Shown here: piece by piece, positions 17,292 to 24,968 of the stretch
Layout of the letters: every line of letters begins with the position of its first letter
How positions within the stretch are numbered: the stretch's first letter is position 1
DNA from: Acuticoccus sp965213555
GTDB taxonomy: Bacteria > Pseudomonadota > Alphaproteobacteria > Rhizobiales > Amorphaceae
Direction of reading: 5' to 3'
NCBI RefSeq assembly: GCF_965213555.1
Contig: NZ_OZ243890.1
Coordinates: forward strand, 2,108,001-2,172,000
Length of the DNA stretch: 64,000 nucleotides
Translations under genes and position numbers: made by a program
The notes under the pieces: generated by a model
Databases searched by the model: none
The model's input: the letters and a program-made list of their open reading frames with translations, nothing else
What the model was told of the DNA's origin: nothing

Positions 17292-18277
17292 CGGAAGAGC
17301 GCGAGGATGTTCTGCGCCGAGGCGTTGGCGATGGACAGCGACTCCACCGAGAGCTGCTGCTGGGTCTGCAGCGCGCGCAGCTTGGTGGACTCCTCCTCCA
17401 TGTTGGCGTCGACCAGCGCACCGATCGCCCGGGCGTTGGCGTCCATCAGCGCGGAGATGAAGCTGTGCTGCGACTCCGCGCGGGCAACGTTGACGCCGAC
17501 GACGTTCTGGGCGGTCACCACCTCGGTGAGCGCCTCGTCGACGAGCTCGATGAACTTCTCGAGCACCTTGAGCTCGGCCTGGCTGTCGCCCAGGGCGCCG
17601 ACTTCGATGTCGAGGATGCTTGCGTTTATTGCAGGGGTGTCGGCATCGGCACCCGTGCCCCCGGCGACGCCGTCGGCACCGAGGTCGAGCGGGCTGACCT
17701 CGCGCTGCTTGTCGAGGATGCCGGTCTTCGACGCCGTTGTGCCGTGGGCATCGGTCAGCACGAGGTTGGTGAGGTCGAGATCGATCGTCGAGATCGCGAT
17801 GCCGGTCGAGGAGCGCTCGAAGGAGGCCACGACCGACTTCGTGGCGTTGTAGCCGGGGGCGCTCGTGTCGACCGCGAGGAAGTTCTGCTCGTTGATGACC
17901 GAGGCCGACGCCTTGTTCACCATGTCGGTCTGCAGGCCGGCGATCTCGGCCTGGATGTTGGTGCGGTCGACGCCCGGCTGACGCGCCGCGACGAGAAGCT
18001 CCTTCATCTTCTGAAGGCTGTCGCGGGTGGCGTCGAGGCCGTTGTAGGCGACGTCGAGCGTCGACTTGCCGATGGACAGGGCGTCCTTGACCGCCGAGAG
18101 CGCGCCGTTGTCGGACTCGGTGGTCGTCGCGATGGCCCAGTAGGCCGCGCTGTCGGACGCCTGGGCGATGCGCAGGCCGGTGGAGACGCGGTTGTTCGTC
18201 TCGTTGAGCGAGTGGTTGATCTGGCTCAGCGTCTGCAGCGCGACCATCGCCGCGGTGTTGGTGAGAAGGCTCGTCAT
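17288..18277 (-). CDS. Flagellin 1
   Basis: The 329-residue protein is a flagellin. The N-terminal D0/D1 helices (MTSLLTNTAAMVALQTLSQI, NHSLNETNNRVSTGLRIAQA, LQKMKELLVAARQPGVDR) and the C-terminal helix (ALMDANARAIGALVDANMEE to ASAQNILALFR) match the other four copies almost exactly. Only the centre (about residues 165-245) differs. Flagellin polymerises into the filament through these conserved ends. The ATG at 18277 has AGAGGAAAG upstream. The TAG stop lies in the terminal CTAG of palindromic element A. Its upstream region is interrupted 163 bp before the start by an insertion sequence, which may have changed its expression. Confidence 0.95.
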   Translation of the reverse strand: MTSLLTNTAAMVALQTLSQINHSLNETNNRVSTGLRIAQASDSAAYWAIATTTESDNGALSAVKDALSIGKSTLDVAYNGLDATRDSLQKMKELLVAARQPGVDRTNIQAEIAGLQTDMVNKASASVINEQNFLAVDTSAPGYNATKSVVASFERSSTGIAISTIDLDLTNLVLTDAHGTTASKTGILDKQREVSPLDLGADGVAGGTGADADTPAINASILDIEVGALGDSQAELKVLEKFIELVDEALTEVVTAQNVVGVNVARAESQHSFISALMDANARAIGALVDANMEEESTKLRALQTQQQLSVESLSIANASAQNILALFR

Positions 18278-18305
18278 CGTCTTTCCTCTGAAGGGTTGCG
18301 AAAGA

Positions 18306-18409
18306 CATGCCGATGGTCGGCTCGCGCAGGGCGGCATCATGCCTTTGGCGGTCCGTGACGGCCTCGATGGGCCTGCCGCGGCGGGCGCGTGCCCGGCCAA
18401 CCTGCGTGC
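18306..18409 (-). promoter_or_regulatory. Conserved flagellin leader, copy upstream of flagellin 1
   Basis: Two blocks recur before the flagellin genes. The near block (18306-18348) holds the inverted repeat GCCGAT/ATCGGC-type core, here GCCGACCATCGGC on the coding strand, and GGCATGATGCCGCCCTGC. The far block (18391-18409) reads GCAGGTTGGCCGGG. The insertion sequence begins only 31 bp beyond it, at 18441. Confidence 0.5.
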
Positions 18410-18458
18410 TTTGGTGTAGCTGGTGTGGCTTTGGCGGACCTGACGTTGCCCCCAACTT

Positions 18459-19368
18459 CTATCCAGCGGCGCCTGGAATTCGGCGGTTAACGTCGGTAGG
18501 CGGGGCAAACCTGTCGAGGTTGGACAGGTCGTGAGAGCGACGCGGGCGCAGGATTGCTGCGGCGTAGTCGTTCGGGGTGAGCCAGCCGAGACGCGAATGC
18601 GGCCGCGTCGTGTTGTAGTCGGCGCGCCACGCAGCCAGCACAGCACGGGCATGGGGGAGCGAGCGGAACAGGCCCTCGTTCAAGAGCTCGTCTCGCAGGC
18701 GGCCGTTGAAGCTCTCGATGAAGGCGTTCTGGATCGGCTTTCCGGGCGCAATGCAGTGCCAGGCGACCCGACGCTCGTCGGCCCGTGAGAGGATCGCGTT
18801 CGCGGTCAGCTCGGTGCCGTTGTCGCTGACGATCGTCGTCGGCCGGCCGCGTTCGGCAACGAGCCGGTCGAGCTCGCGGGCAACCCGCACGCCGCAAAGC
18901 GAGGTGTCGGCGACCAGCGCCAGGCACTCGCGGGCGCGATCGTCGACGACGGTCAGGATGCACAGGCGCCTGCCGCAGGCGAGCTGGTCGGACACAAAGT
19001 CGAGCGACCAGCGCTCGTTCGGCCGGAGCGGCACGGCGAGCGGGGCTCGCGTCCCGACTGCCCTCTTGCGACCGCCGCGCTTGCGCACCGTGAGGCGTTC
19101 CCTCGCGGTCAAGCCGGAAGAGGCGCTTGTGGTTCAAGGCATAGCCTTCGCGCCGCAGCAGCACGTGCAGCCGCCGATAGCCGAACCGCCGTCGCTCGTG
19201 CGCCAGCGCTCTCAACCGTTCGCGCAGCTGACCGTCGGGCCGCCGCACCGAACGGTAACGGACCGTCATCCGGCTCGCGCCGACCACCGTGCACGCCCGC
19301 CGCTCGCTCATCTTGAACGTCGCTCGAAGATGCGCGACAGCCTCTCGCTTCGCAGCGGGCGTCACCAT
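18459..19368 (-). pseudogene. IS3-family transposase OrfB, frameshifted
   Basis: The N-terminal part (MVTPAAKREAVAHLRATFKM, RRFGYRRLHVLLRREGYALN) and the C-terminal DDE integrase part (NERWSLDFVSDQLACGRRLC, TIVSDNGTELTANAILS, FIESFNGRLRDELLNEGLF) are complete but lie in different frames. The break is a GAGGGAACG at about 19112: removing one G restores E-E-R-L-T-V, the usual family sequence. D-D-E residues are present in DFVSDQL, SDNGTE and IESFNGRLRDE. As written, the element cannot make a full transposase unless the extra G is a sequencing error. Confidence 0.88.
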
Positions 19369-19628
19369 CTTTTTCCCAAGAGATCCTTCAGCGCCGAGTT
19401 GTCGAGCATCGCTTCGGCGAGCAGCCGCTTCAGCTTCGCGTTCTCCTCCTCGAGCCCGCGCAGCCGCTTCGCCTCGCTCACGTCCATCCCGCCGTACTTC
19501 GACTTCCAGGCGTCGAACGTCGCATCGCTCATGCCGTGACTGCGGCACAACTCGGCGACCTTCGCTCCCGCCGCACGCTCCTTCAGCACGCCGATGATCC
19601 GCTCTTGCGTGAACCTGCTGCGCTTCAT
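19362..19628 (-). CDS. IS3-family transposase OrfA
   Basis: The 88-residue protein begins MKRSRFTQERIIGVLKERAA and contains the helix-turn-helix VAELCRSHGMSDATFDAWKS followed by a leucine-zipper helix EEENAKLKRLLAEAMLDNSA. It binds the inverted repeats and, through -1 frameshifting at AAAAAG, forms the OrfAB transposase. The ATG at 19628 was chosen over an upstream in-frame ATG because it matches the family start. Confidence 0.9.
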   Translation of the reverse strand: MKRSRFTQERIIGVLKERAAGAKVAELCRSHGMSDATFDAWKSKYGGMDVSEAKRLRGLEEENAKLKRLLAEAMLDNSALKDLLGKRW

Positions 19629-19808
19629 GCGTTCGGTCCTCTCTGGGCCGAACTCCACTTCGCCCTGGATCAGGCGCCGGGGGCAACGTCAGACCTTGCT
19701 GCTCAAGCGCCCCGTTAGACGGTCAGTGGGCGGGTTGCCTTGCTCGTTCGTGCCGCACCGGGAGCGGGGCTGCTCAGGGGTGGACCCCCAGTCATCCCCC
19801 GTCCGCGC

Positions 19809-20846
19809 TTAGCGGAACAGCGCGAGGATGTTTTGCGCCGAGGCGTTGGCGACGGACAGCGACTCCACCGAGAGCTGCTGCTGGGTCTGCAGCGCGCGCA
19901 ACCTGGTGGACTCCTCCTCCATGTTGGCGTCGACCAGCGCGCCGATCGCCCGCGCGTTGGCGTCGATCAGCGTGGAGATGAAGTTGTGCTGCGACTGTGC
20001 GCGCGCGAGGCTCACTCCGACGAGGTTCTGTCCCGTGATGACCTCGTTGAGGGTAAGGTCGACAGCGACGATCATGTTCTCGAGCCGCGCCATGTCGTCG
20101 GCGCTGTCGGTGAGGTCGCCGACCGGGTTGTCGTGAAGGTTCGAGGGATGTCGCTGGGTCCTTCCGGCGTGGGTGACGAGGTCAGTGATCGAGCCGATGA
20201 AGCTCGCAGCACCGGACGGCGCGGCTGGCGAAGACGAGACTTCAGCCATCCGCGAAGGGCTGGTGCTGGGGTCGAGTTCATGCTCGCGATCCAGGATGCC
20301 CTTCAGCGTGTTGGCCGCGTCGATCAGCATGATGGCGGAGACGTCGAGGTCGATCGTTGAGATGGCGAGGCCGGTCGAGGAGCGCTCGAAGGAGGCGACG
20401 ATCGACTTCGTGGGGTTGTAGTCCGTCGCGCGCGCGTGGACGGACAGGAGGTTCTCCCCGTTAAATACCGAGGCAGAGACCTTGTTCTGCATGTCGCCGA
20501 GGAGGCCGTTGATCTCGGCCTGGATGTTGCTCCTGTCGACGCCCGGCTGGCGAGCTGAGATGAGCAACGCCTTCAGCTTCTGCAGGCTGTCGCGGGTGGC
20601 GTCGAGGCCGTTGTAGGCGACGTCGAGCGTCGCCTTGCCGATGGACAGGGCGTCCTTGACCGCCGAGAGCGCGCCGTTGTCGGACTGGGTGGTCGTGGCG
20701 ATCGCCCAGTAGGCCGCGCTGTCGGACGCCTGGGCGATGCGCAGGCCGGTGGAGACGCGGTTGTTCGTCTCGTTGAGCGAGTGGTTGATCTGGCTTAGCG
20801 TCTGCAGCGCGACCATGGCCGCGGTGTTGGTGCGAAGGCTCGTCAT
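19809..20846 (-). CDS. Flagellin 2, divergent centre
   Basis: The 345-residue flagellin shares the conserved ends of its four paralogues (MTSLRTNTAAMVALQTLSQI at the start and QNILALFR at the end). It is the most divergent copy. The centre (about residues 180-260) has no similarity to the others, is rich in serine and proline (DPSTSPSRMAEVSSSPAAPS) and includes odd segments such as THAGRTQRHPSNLHD. C-terminal D1 also has changes seen nowhere else (NFISTLIDANA for SFISALMDANA). It ends with TAA instead of the TAG of flagellins 1, 3 and 4. It may be a minor or degenerating filament subunit. Confidence 0.9.
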   Translation of the reverse strand: MTSLRTNTAAMVALQTLSQINHSLNETNNRVSTGLRIAQASDSAAYWAIATTTQSDNGALSAVKDALSIGKATLDVAYNGLDATRDSLQKLKALLISARQPGVDRSNIQAEINGLLGDMQNKVSASVFNGENLLSVHARATDYNPTKSIVASFERSSTGLAISTIDLDVSAIMLIDAANTLKGILDREHELDPSTSPSRMAEVSSSPAAPSGAASFIGSITDLVTHAGRTQRHPSNLHDNPVGDLTDSADDMARLENMIVAVDLTLNEVITGQNLVGVSLARAQSQHNFISTLIDANARAIGALVDANMEEESTRLRALQTQQQLSVESLSVANASAQNILALFR

Positions 20847-20926
20847 CGTCTTTCCTTGGGGACTCGTGAGCGTGGGACGGGGGTCTCGCGCGGCTTGGGG
20901 GGACCCGACCAACCTGCTTCATGCGG
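20847..20926 (-). promoter_or_regulatory. Shortened flagellin leader upstream of flagellin 2
   Basis: The far block GCAGGTTGGTCGGG is present at 20904-20926, but the near block with the GCCGAT inverted repeat is missing, so the far block lies 58 bp from the start codon instead of about 103-114 bp. TTCCTTGGGG-type sequence links it to the start codon. Confidence 0.45.
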
Positions 20927-20955
20927 TCGTCGTTGAACGAGCGCGGACGGGACGT

Positions 20956-20966
20956 AACCGCTCTAG
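20956..20966. repeat. Terminal 11 bases of the palindromic element at the flagellin 3 stop
   Basis: AACCGCTCTAG at 20956-20966 is identical to the end of elements C and D, and its CTAG again contains the stop codon (TAG) of the minus-strand flagellin gene. The remainder of the element is absent. It may be a deletion remnant or may have spread with flagellin gene duplication. Confidence 0.5.
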
Positions 20967-21940
20967 CGGAAGAGTGCGAGGATGTTCTGCGCCGAGGCGT
21001 TGGCGACGGACAGCGACTCCACCGAGAGCTGCTGCTGGGTCTGCAGCGCGCGCAGCCTGGTGGACTCCTCCTCCATGTTGGCGTCGACCAGCGCGCCGAT
21101 CGCCCGGGCGTTGGCGTCCATCAGCGCAGAGATGAAGCTGTGCTGCGACTGCGCGCGGGCGAGGTTGACGCCGACCAGGTTCTGGGCGGCGATCACTTCG
21201 CTCAGCACCGCGTCCACGTCGCCGATCCCCGCCTCGAGGGCCGCAAGGTGGGCCGCCGAGTTGGTCAAGTCGCCGACGGGCCTCTTGATCTCGGTCGTGC
21301 TCAACGCCTCGTAGGTGCGCAGGGCTAGGATGCCATGGTAGAACGTACCACCGTGGGCGAGCCTCGTCGGGAGGTTGGGCCGCGCCTTGTCGAGAAGACC
21401 GTTGGAACCGCTCAGGTCGAAGAGCAACAGGTTCGAGGTGTCGAGGTCGATCGTCGATATCGCGATGCCGGTCGAGGAGCGCTCGAAGGAGGCCACGATC
21501 GACTTCGTCATACCGACCTCGTCGTCGATCTCGGCGGACAGGAAGTTCTGCCCGTTGATCACCGACGCGGCGGCCTTGTTCTCCATGTCGGTGATGAGCC
21601 CGTCGATCTCGGCCTGGATGTTGCCGCGGTCGACGCCCGGCTGACGGGCGGCGATGAGCAGCTCCTTCAGCTTCTGCAGGCTGTCGCGGGTGGCATCGAG
21701 GCCGTTGTAGGCGACGTCGAGCGTCGCCTTGCCGATGGACAGGGCGTCCTTGACCGCCGAGAGCGCGCCGTTGTCGGACTGGGTGGTCGTGGCGATCGCC
21801 CAGTAGGCGGCGCTGTCGGACGCCTGGGCGATGCGCAGGCCGGTGGAGACGCGGTTGTTCGTCTCGTCGAGCGAGTGGTTGATCCGGTTCAGCGTCCGCA
21901 GCGCGACCATCGCCGCGGTGTTGGTGAGAAGGCTCGTCAT
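20963..21940 (-). CDS. Flagellin 3
   Basis: The 325-residue flagellin has D0/D1 ends nearly identical to its paralogues. The centre contains SAEIDDEVGMTKSIVASFER, LLFDLSGSNGLLDKARPNLP and THAGGT-like LAHGGTFYHGILALRTYEAL, which it shares in outline with flagellin 4. The N-terminus carries RTLNRINHSLDET where others have QTLSQINHSLNET. The stop TAG is in an AACCGCTCTAG remnant of the palindromic element. The start at 21940 is preceded by AAGGAAAG. Confidence 0.95.
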   Translation of the reverse strand: MTSLLTNTAAMVALRTLNRINHSLDETNNRVSTGLRIAQASDSAAYWAIATTTQSDNGALSAVKDALSIGKATLDVAYNGLDATRDSLQKLKELLIAARQPGVDRGNIQAEIDGLITDMENKAAASVINGQNFLSAEIDDEVGMTKSIVASFERSSTGIAISTIDLDTSNLLLFDLSGSNGLLDKARPNLPTRLAHGGTFYHGILALRTYEALSTTEIKRPVGDLTNSAAHLAALEAGIGDVDAVLSEVIAAQNLVGVNLARAQSQHSFISALMDANARAIGALVDANMEEESTRLRALQTQQQLSVESLSVANASAQNILALFR

Positions 21941-21967
21941 CGTCTTTCCTTGGGTACTCGTGAACAC

Positions 21968-22072
21968 CATGCCGATGATCGGCGGAGGCAGGGCGGCGTC
22001 ATGCCTTCGCTCGGCGCGCGGGACGGGGGTCTCGCGCGGCTTGGGGGGACCCGACCAACCTGCTTCATGCGG
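21968..22072 (-). promoter_or_regulatory. Conserved flagellin leader, copy upstream of flagellin 3
   Basis: Both leader blocks are present: the near block with GCCGATCATCGGC on the coding strand (21968-22009) and the far block GCAGGTTGGTCGGG (22050-22072). The sequence is almost identical to the leader of flagellin 4 and less so to flagellins 1 and 5. Confidence 0.5.
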
Positions 22073-22245
22073 TCGTCATCCAACGAGCGCGGACGGGACG
22101 TGGTGCGACAGTGCCATCCGCCAGCCGACGATCGCGCGAACGCTGTCCGTGCGCCCCCCGAGGCCGTCACATGTCCAACAGTCGGTAGGCTGGGCGACTG
22201 CGCGACCCCTGTCGGGCTGCCCTCAGACCATGAGGCGTCCGTCGG
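22073..22245. other. Gene-free spacer between flagellin 3 leader and palindromic element C
   Basis: No gene or recognisable signal is visible. Together with the leader and element C it forms the 408-bp gap between flagellins 3 and 4. Confidence 0.5.
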
Positions 22246-22352
22246 CTAAAAACATCCTGGGTTCATTCAAACCCAAACAAGATGCGCCAGCTCGTCGATT
22301 GAGAGCGGTCTCTTGGGCTTTTATGATTCCAGCTGACCTCGAACCGCTCTAG
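22246..22352. repeat. Bipartite palindromic element, copy C
   Basis: The left arm CATCCTGGGTT pairs with AACCCAAACAAGATG imperfectly. The right part contains GAGCGGTCTCTTGGG and ends AACCGCTCTAG. The terminal CTAG at 22349-22352 contains the stop codon of flagellin 4 on the minus strand. The left end is CTAA, degenerate from CTAG. Confidence 0.7.
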
Positions 22353-23332
22353 CGGAAGAGTGCGAGGATGTTCTGCGCCGAGGCGTTGGCGACGGACAGC
22401 GACTCCACCGAGAGCTGCTGCTGGGTCTGCAGCGCGCGCAGCCTGGTGGACTCCTCCTCCATGTTGGCGTCCACCAGCGCGCCGATCGCCCGCTCGTTGG
22501 CGTCCATCAGCGCGGAGATGAAGCCGTGCTGCGACTCGGCGCGGGCGAGGTTGACGCCGACCTGGTTCTGGGCGGCGATCACCTCGGAGAGCACGGCGTC
22601 CACGTCGCCGATGATCGCCTCGAGGTCGGCAAGGTCGGTCACCGAGTCGGTCAGGTCGGCGATGGGCCTCATGATCTCGGTGGTGCTGAAGGCCTCGTAG
22701 GTGCGCAGGGCCAGGATGCCGTGGCGGAACGCACCACCGTGGGTGTGCACCGCTGTGATGTTGGGCCGTCCCTTGTCAAGAAGGCCGTTGTCACTGCTCC
22801 CCGGGTCGATGAGCATCACGCTCCAGATGTCGAGGTCGATCGTCGAGACCGCGATGCCGGTCGAGGAGCGCTCGAACGACGCGACGATCGACTTCGTCGC
22901 GCTGAAGTCTGGGGCGTCGGTGTCGACGGACAGGAAGTTCTGCCCGTTGATCACCGAGGCCGAAGCCTTGTTCTCCATGTCGGTGATCAGGCCGTCGATC
23001 TCGGCCTGGATGTTGACACGGTCGACGCCCGGCTGACGGGCGGCGAGGAGCAGCTCCTTCAGCTTCTGCAGGCTGTCGCGGGTCGCGTCGAGGCCGTTGT
23101 AGGCGACGTCGAGCGTCGACTTGCCGATGGACAGGGCGTCCTTGACCGCCGAGAGCGCGCCGTTGTCGGACTGGGTGGTCGTCGCGATCGCCCAGTAGGC
23201 GGCGCTGTCGGACGCCTGTGAGATGCGCAGGCCGGTGGAGACGCGGTTGTTCGTCTCGTTCAGCGAGTGGTTGATCTGGCTGAGCGTCTGCAGCGCGACC
23301 ATCGCTGCGGTGTTGGTGAGAAGGCTCGTCAT
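22349..23332 (-). CDS. Flagellin 4
   Basis: The 327-residue flagellin shares the conserved ends. The centre (SVDTDAPDFSATKSIVASFE, DIWSVMLIDPGSSDNGLLDK, GGAFRHGILALRTYEAFS) is related to flagellin 3. It has SQASDSAAYW where most copies have AQASDSAAYW. The TAG stop lies in the end of element C. The start at 23332 has only GGAAAAACG upstream, a weaker ribosome-binding site than its paralogues, so translation may be lower. Confidence 0.95.
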   Translation of the reverse strand: MTSLLTNTAAMVALQTLSQINHSLNETNNRVSTGLRISQASDSAAYWAIATTTQSDNGALSAVKDALSIGKSTLDVAYNGLDATRDSLQKLKELLLAARQPGVDRVNIQAEIDGLITDMENKASASVINGQNFLSVDTDAPDFSATKSIVASFERSSTGIAVSTIDLDIWSVMLIDPGSSDNGLLDKGRPNITAVHTHGGAFRHGILALRTYEAFSTTEIMRPIADLTDSVTDLADLEAIIGDVDAVLSEVIAAQNQVGVNLARAESQHGFISALMDANERAIGALVDANMEEESTRLRALQTQQQLSVESLSVANASAQNILALFR

Positions 23333-23359
23333 CGTTTTTCCATGTGTACTGTTGAACAC

Positions 23360-23456
23360 CATGCCGATGATCGGCGGAGGCAGGGCGGCGTCATGCCTTT
23401 GGTCGGCGCGTGGGACGGGGGTCTCGCGCGTCTTGGGGTGGATCCGACCAACCTGC
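23360..23456 (-). promoter_or_regulatory. Conserved flagellin leader, copy upstream of flagellin 4
   Basis: The near block with GCCGATCATCGGC lies at 23360-23401 and the far block (GCAGGTTGGTCGG, with GGGG replacing the usual GAAGC) near 23442-23456. Spacing to the start codon is the same as for flagellin 3. Confidence 0.45.
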
Positions 23457-23709
23457 CCCATGGGTCGTCCTCGCAGGATCGCGAACGGACGTTGCTCAAG
23501 GCGAAGCCGTCCGAGCCTACGATCGCTTGAACGTCGTCGTGCGACCGCCGGCCCCAGAGGCAACGAGAGGGGGTCGCGCGACTGCGCGACCCCCCGCACG
23601 GACCCATCGGTTGGGGCGTCGAAGGCTAAGGAGCGGTCGGCTGATGCCGTCCCGACCGTCTCAGGCCCCTGGGATGGGCGCTGTCCTCAGCCTCGAGGCG
23701 TCCGTCGGC
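23457..23709. other. Gene-free spacer between flagellins 4 and 5
   Basis: No gene is visible. CAACGAGAGGGGGTCGCGCGAC followed by GCGCGACCCCC at about 23576-23594 can form a strong hairpin (GGGGTCGCGCGACTGCGCGACCCC core) that may terminate flagellin 5 transcription on the minus strand. The motif GAGGCGTCCGTCGGCT near 23696 also occurs near 22230, before element C, so part of the spacer is duplicated. Confidence 0.45.
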
Positions 23710-24702
23710 TTAGCGGAAGAGCGCGAGGATGTTCTGCGCCGAGGCGTTGGCGATGGACAGCGACTCCACCGAGAGCTGCTGCTGGGTCTGCAGCGCGCGC
23801 AGCTTGGTGGACTCCTCCTCCATGTTGGCGTCGACCAGCGCGCCGATCGCCCGGGCGTTGGCGTCCATCAGCGCGGAGATGAAGCTGTGCTGCGACTCTG
23901 CGCGGGCGAGGTTGACGCCGACCTGGTTCTGGGCGGCGATCACGTCCGTCAGCACGGCGTCCACGCCGCCGATCATCGCCTCGAGGGCCGCAAGGTCGGT
24001 CACCGAGTCGGTCAGGTCGCCGACGGGCATCGCGTCGGGTGGGTTAATGTCGTCGTCATAGGAGCGCAGGGCGAGGATGCCGTTGCGAACTTCGCCACCG
24101 TCGTCGGTCGTCGCGGTGAGGCCGGCGCGGGCCTTGTCGAGGAGGCCGTTGTGACCGTCGTCAGCGCTATCGGCGTCGACGAGGATCAGGTTGGTGGTGT
24201 CGAGGTCGATCGTGGAGATCGCGATGCCGGTCGAGGAGCGCTCGAACGACGCGACGATCGACTTCGTGGCGTTGTAGCCGGTGGCGTCGGTGTCAACGGA
24301 CAGGAAGTTCTGCTCGTTGATCACCGAGGCGGACGCCTTGTTCACCATGTCGGTGATCAGCCCGTCGATCTCGGCCTGGATGTTGCCGCGGTCGACGCCC
24401 GGCTGACGCGCCGCGATGAGCAGGTTCTTCATCTTCTGAAGGCTGTCGCGGGTCGCATCGAGGCCGTTGTACATGACGTCGAGCGTGGACTTGCCGATGG
24501 ACAGGGCGTCCTTGACCGCCGAGAGCGCGCCGTTGTCGGACTCGGTGGTCGTCGCGATCGCCCAGTAGGCCGCGCTGTCGGACGCCTGGGCGATGCGCAG
24601 GCCGGTGGAGACGCGGTTGTTCGTCTCGTTGAGCGAGTGGTTGATCTGGCTCAGCGTCTGCAGCGCGACCATCGCCGCGGTGTTGGTGAGAAGGCTCGTC
24701 AT
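23710..24702 (-). CDS. Flagellin 5
   Basis: The 330-residue flagellin is the most upstream of the five. Its ends match flagellin 1 best (LQKMKNLLIAARQPGVDR, NMEEESTKLRAL, SLSIANASAQNIL). The centre reads LVDADSADDGHNGLLDKARA and GGEVRNGILALRSYDDDINP. It ends with TAA and has no palindromic element at its stop. GGAGGAAAG precedes the ATG at 24702. Confidence 0.95.
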   Translation of the reverse strand: MTSLLTNTAAMVALQTLSQINHSLNETNNRVSTGLRIAQASDSAAYWAIATTTESDNGALSAVKDALSIGKSTLDVMYNGLDATRDSLQKMKNLLIAARQPGVDRGNIQAEIDGLITDMVNKASASVINEQNFLSVDTDATGYNATKSIVASFERSSTGIAISTIDLDTTNLILVDADSADDGHNGLLDKARAGLTATTDDGGEVRNGILALRSYDDDINPPDAMPVGDLTDSVTDLAALEAMIGGVDAVLTDVIAAQNQVGVNLARAESQHSFISALMDANARAIGALVDANMEEESTKLRALQTQQQLSVESLSIANASAQNILALFR

Positions 24703-24730
24703 CGTCTTTCCTCCGAAGGGTTGCGAAAGA

Positions 24731-24827
24731 CATGCCGATGGTCGGCTCGCGCAGGGCGGCATCATGCCTTTGGCTCCCGCGCATCGCGCGAGGGTGGGCG
24801 CTGGCCCGACCAACCTGCTTCACGCGG
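24731..24827 (-). promoter_or_regulatory. Conserved flagellin leader, copy upstream of flagellin 5
   Basis: The near block (24731-24773, GCCGACCATCGGC on the coding strand) is identical to that of flagellin 1. The far block GCAGGTTGGTCGGG lies at 24805-24827. No sigma54 (TGGC-N8-TTGC) or sigma28 spacing fits, so the class of promoter is open. Confidence 0.5.
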
Positions 24828-24968
24828 ATGTAGCGTGCCTTGCTTGCCGCAGGCTTGCGCGCGCCAGCTCGCGGACTTCGACGGCCCTCACCTTACCGAT
24901 GGACCGACGAGCGCAGGGCGATGCGCCGCTCGCACACGCGGAAAGCAGCGACTTAGGTTCGACCGCGG

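Larger units (their letters stand above)
18441..19691 (-). mobile_element. IS3-family insertion sequence, IS407-type
   Basis: The element is 1,251 bp, bounded by 13-bp perfect inverted repeats TGACGTTGCCCCC at 18441-18453 and, inverted, at 19679-19691. The flanking target GACC is duplicated (18437-18440 and 19692-19695); a 4-bp duplication is characteristic of the IS407 group. Two overlapping genes on the minus strand encode OrfA and OrfB. The slippery run AAAAAG at the overlap is the usual programmed frameshift site of IS3 elements. It separates flagellin 1 from flagellin 2. Confidence 0.93.

Noticed and set aside
18278..18440. Sigma28 promoter for flagellin 1 based on GCCGAT
   Set aside because: GCCGAT resembles the sigma28 -10 element, but no TAAAG-type -35 lies 15-16 bases upstream, and the motif is part of an inverted repeat.
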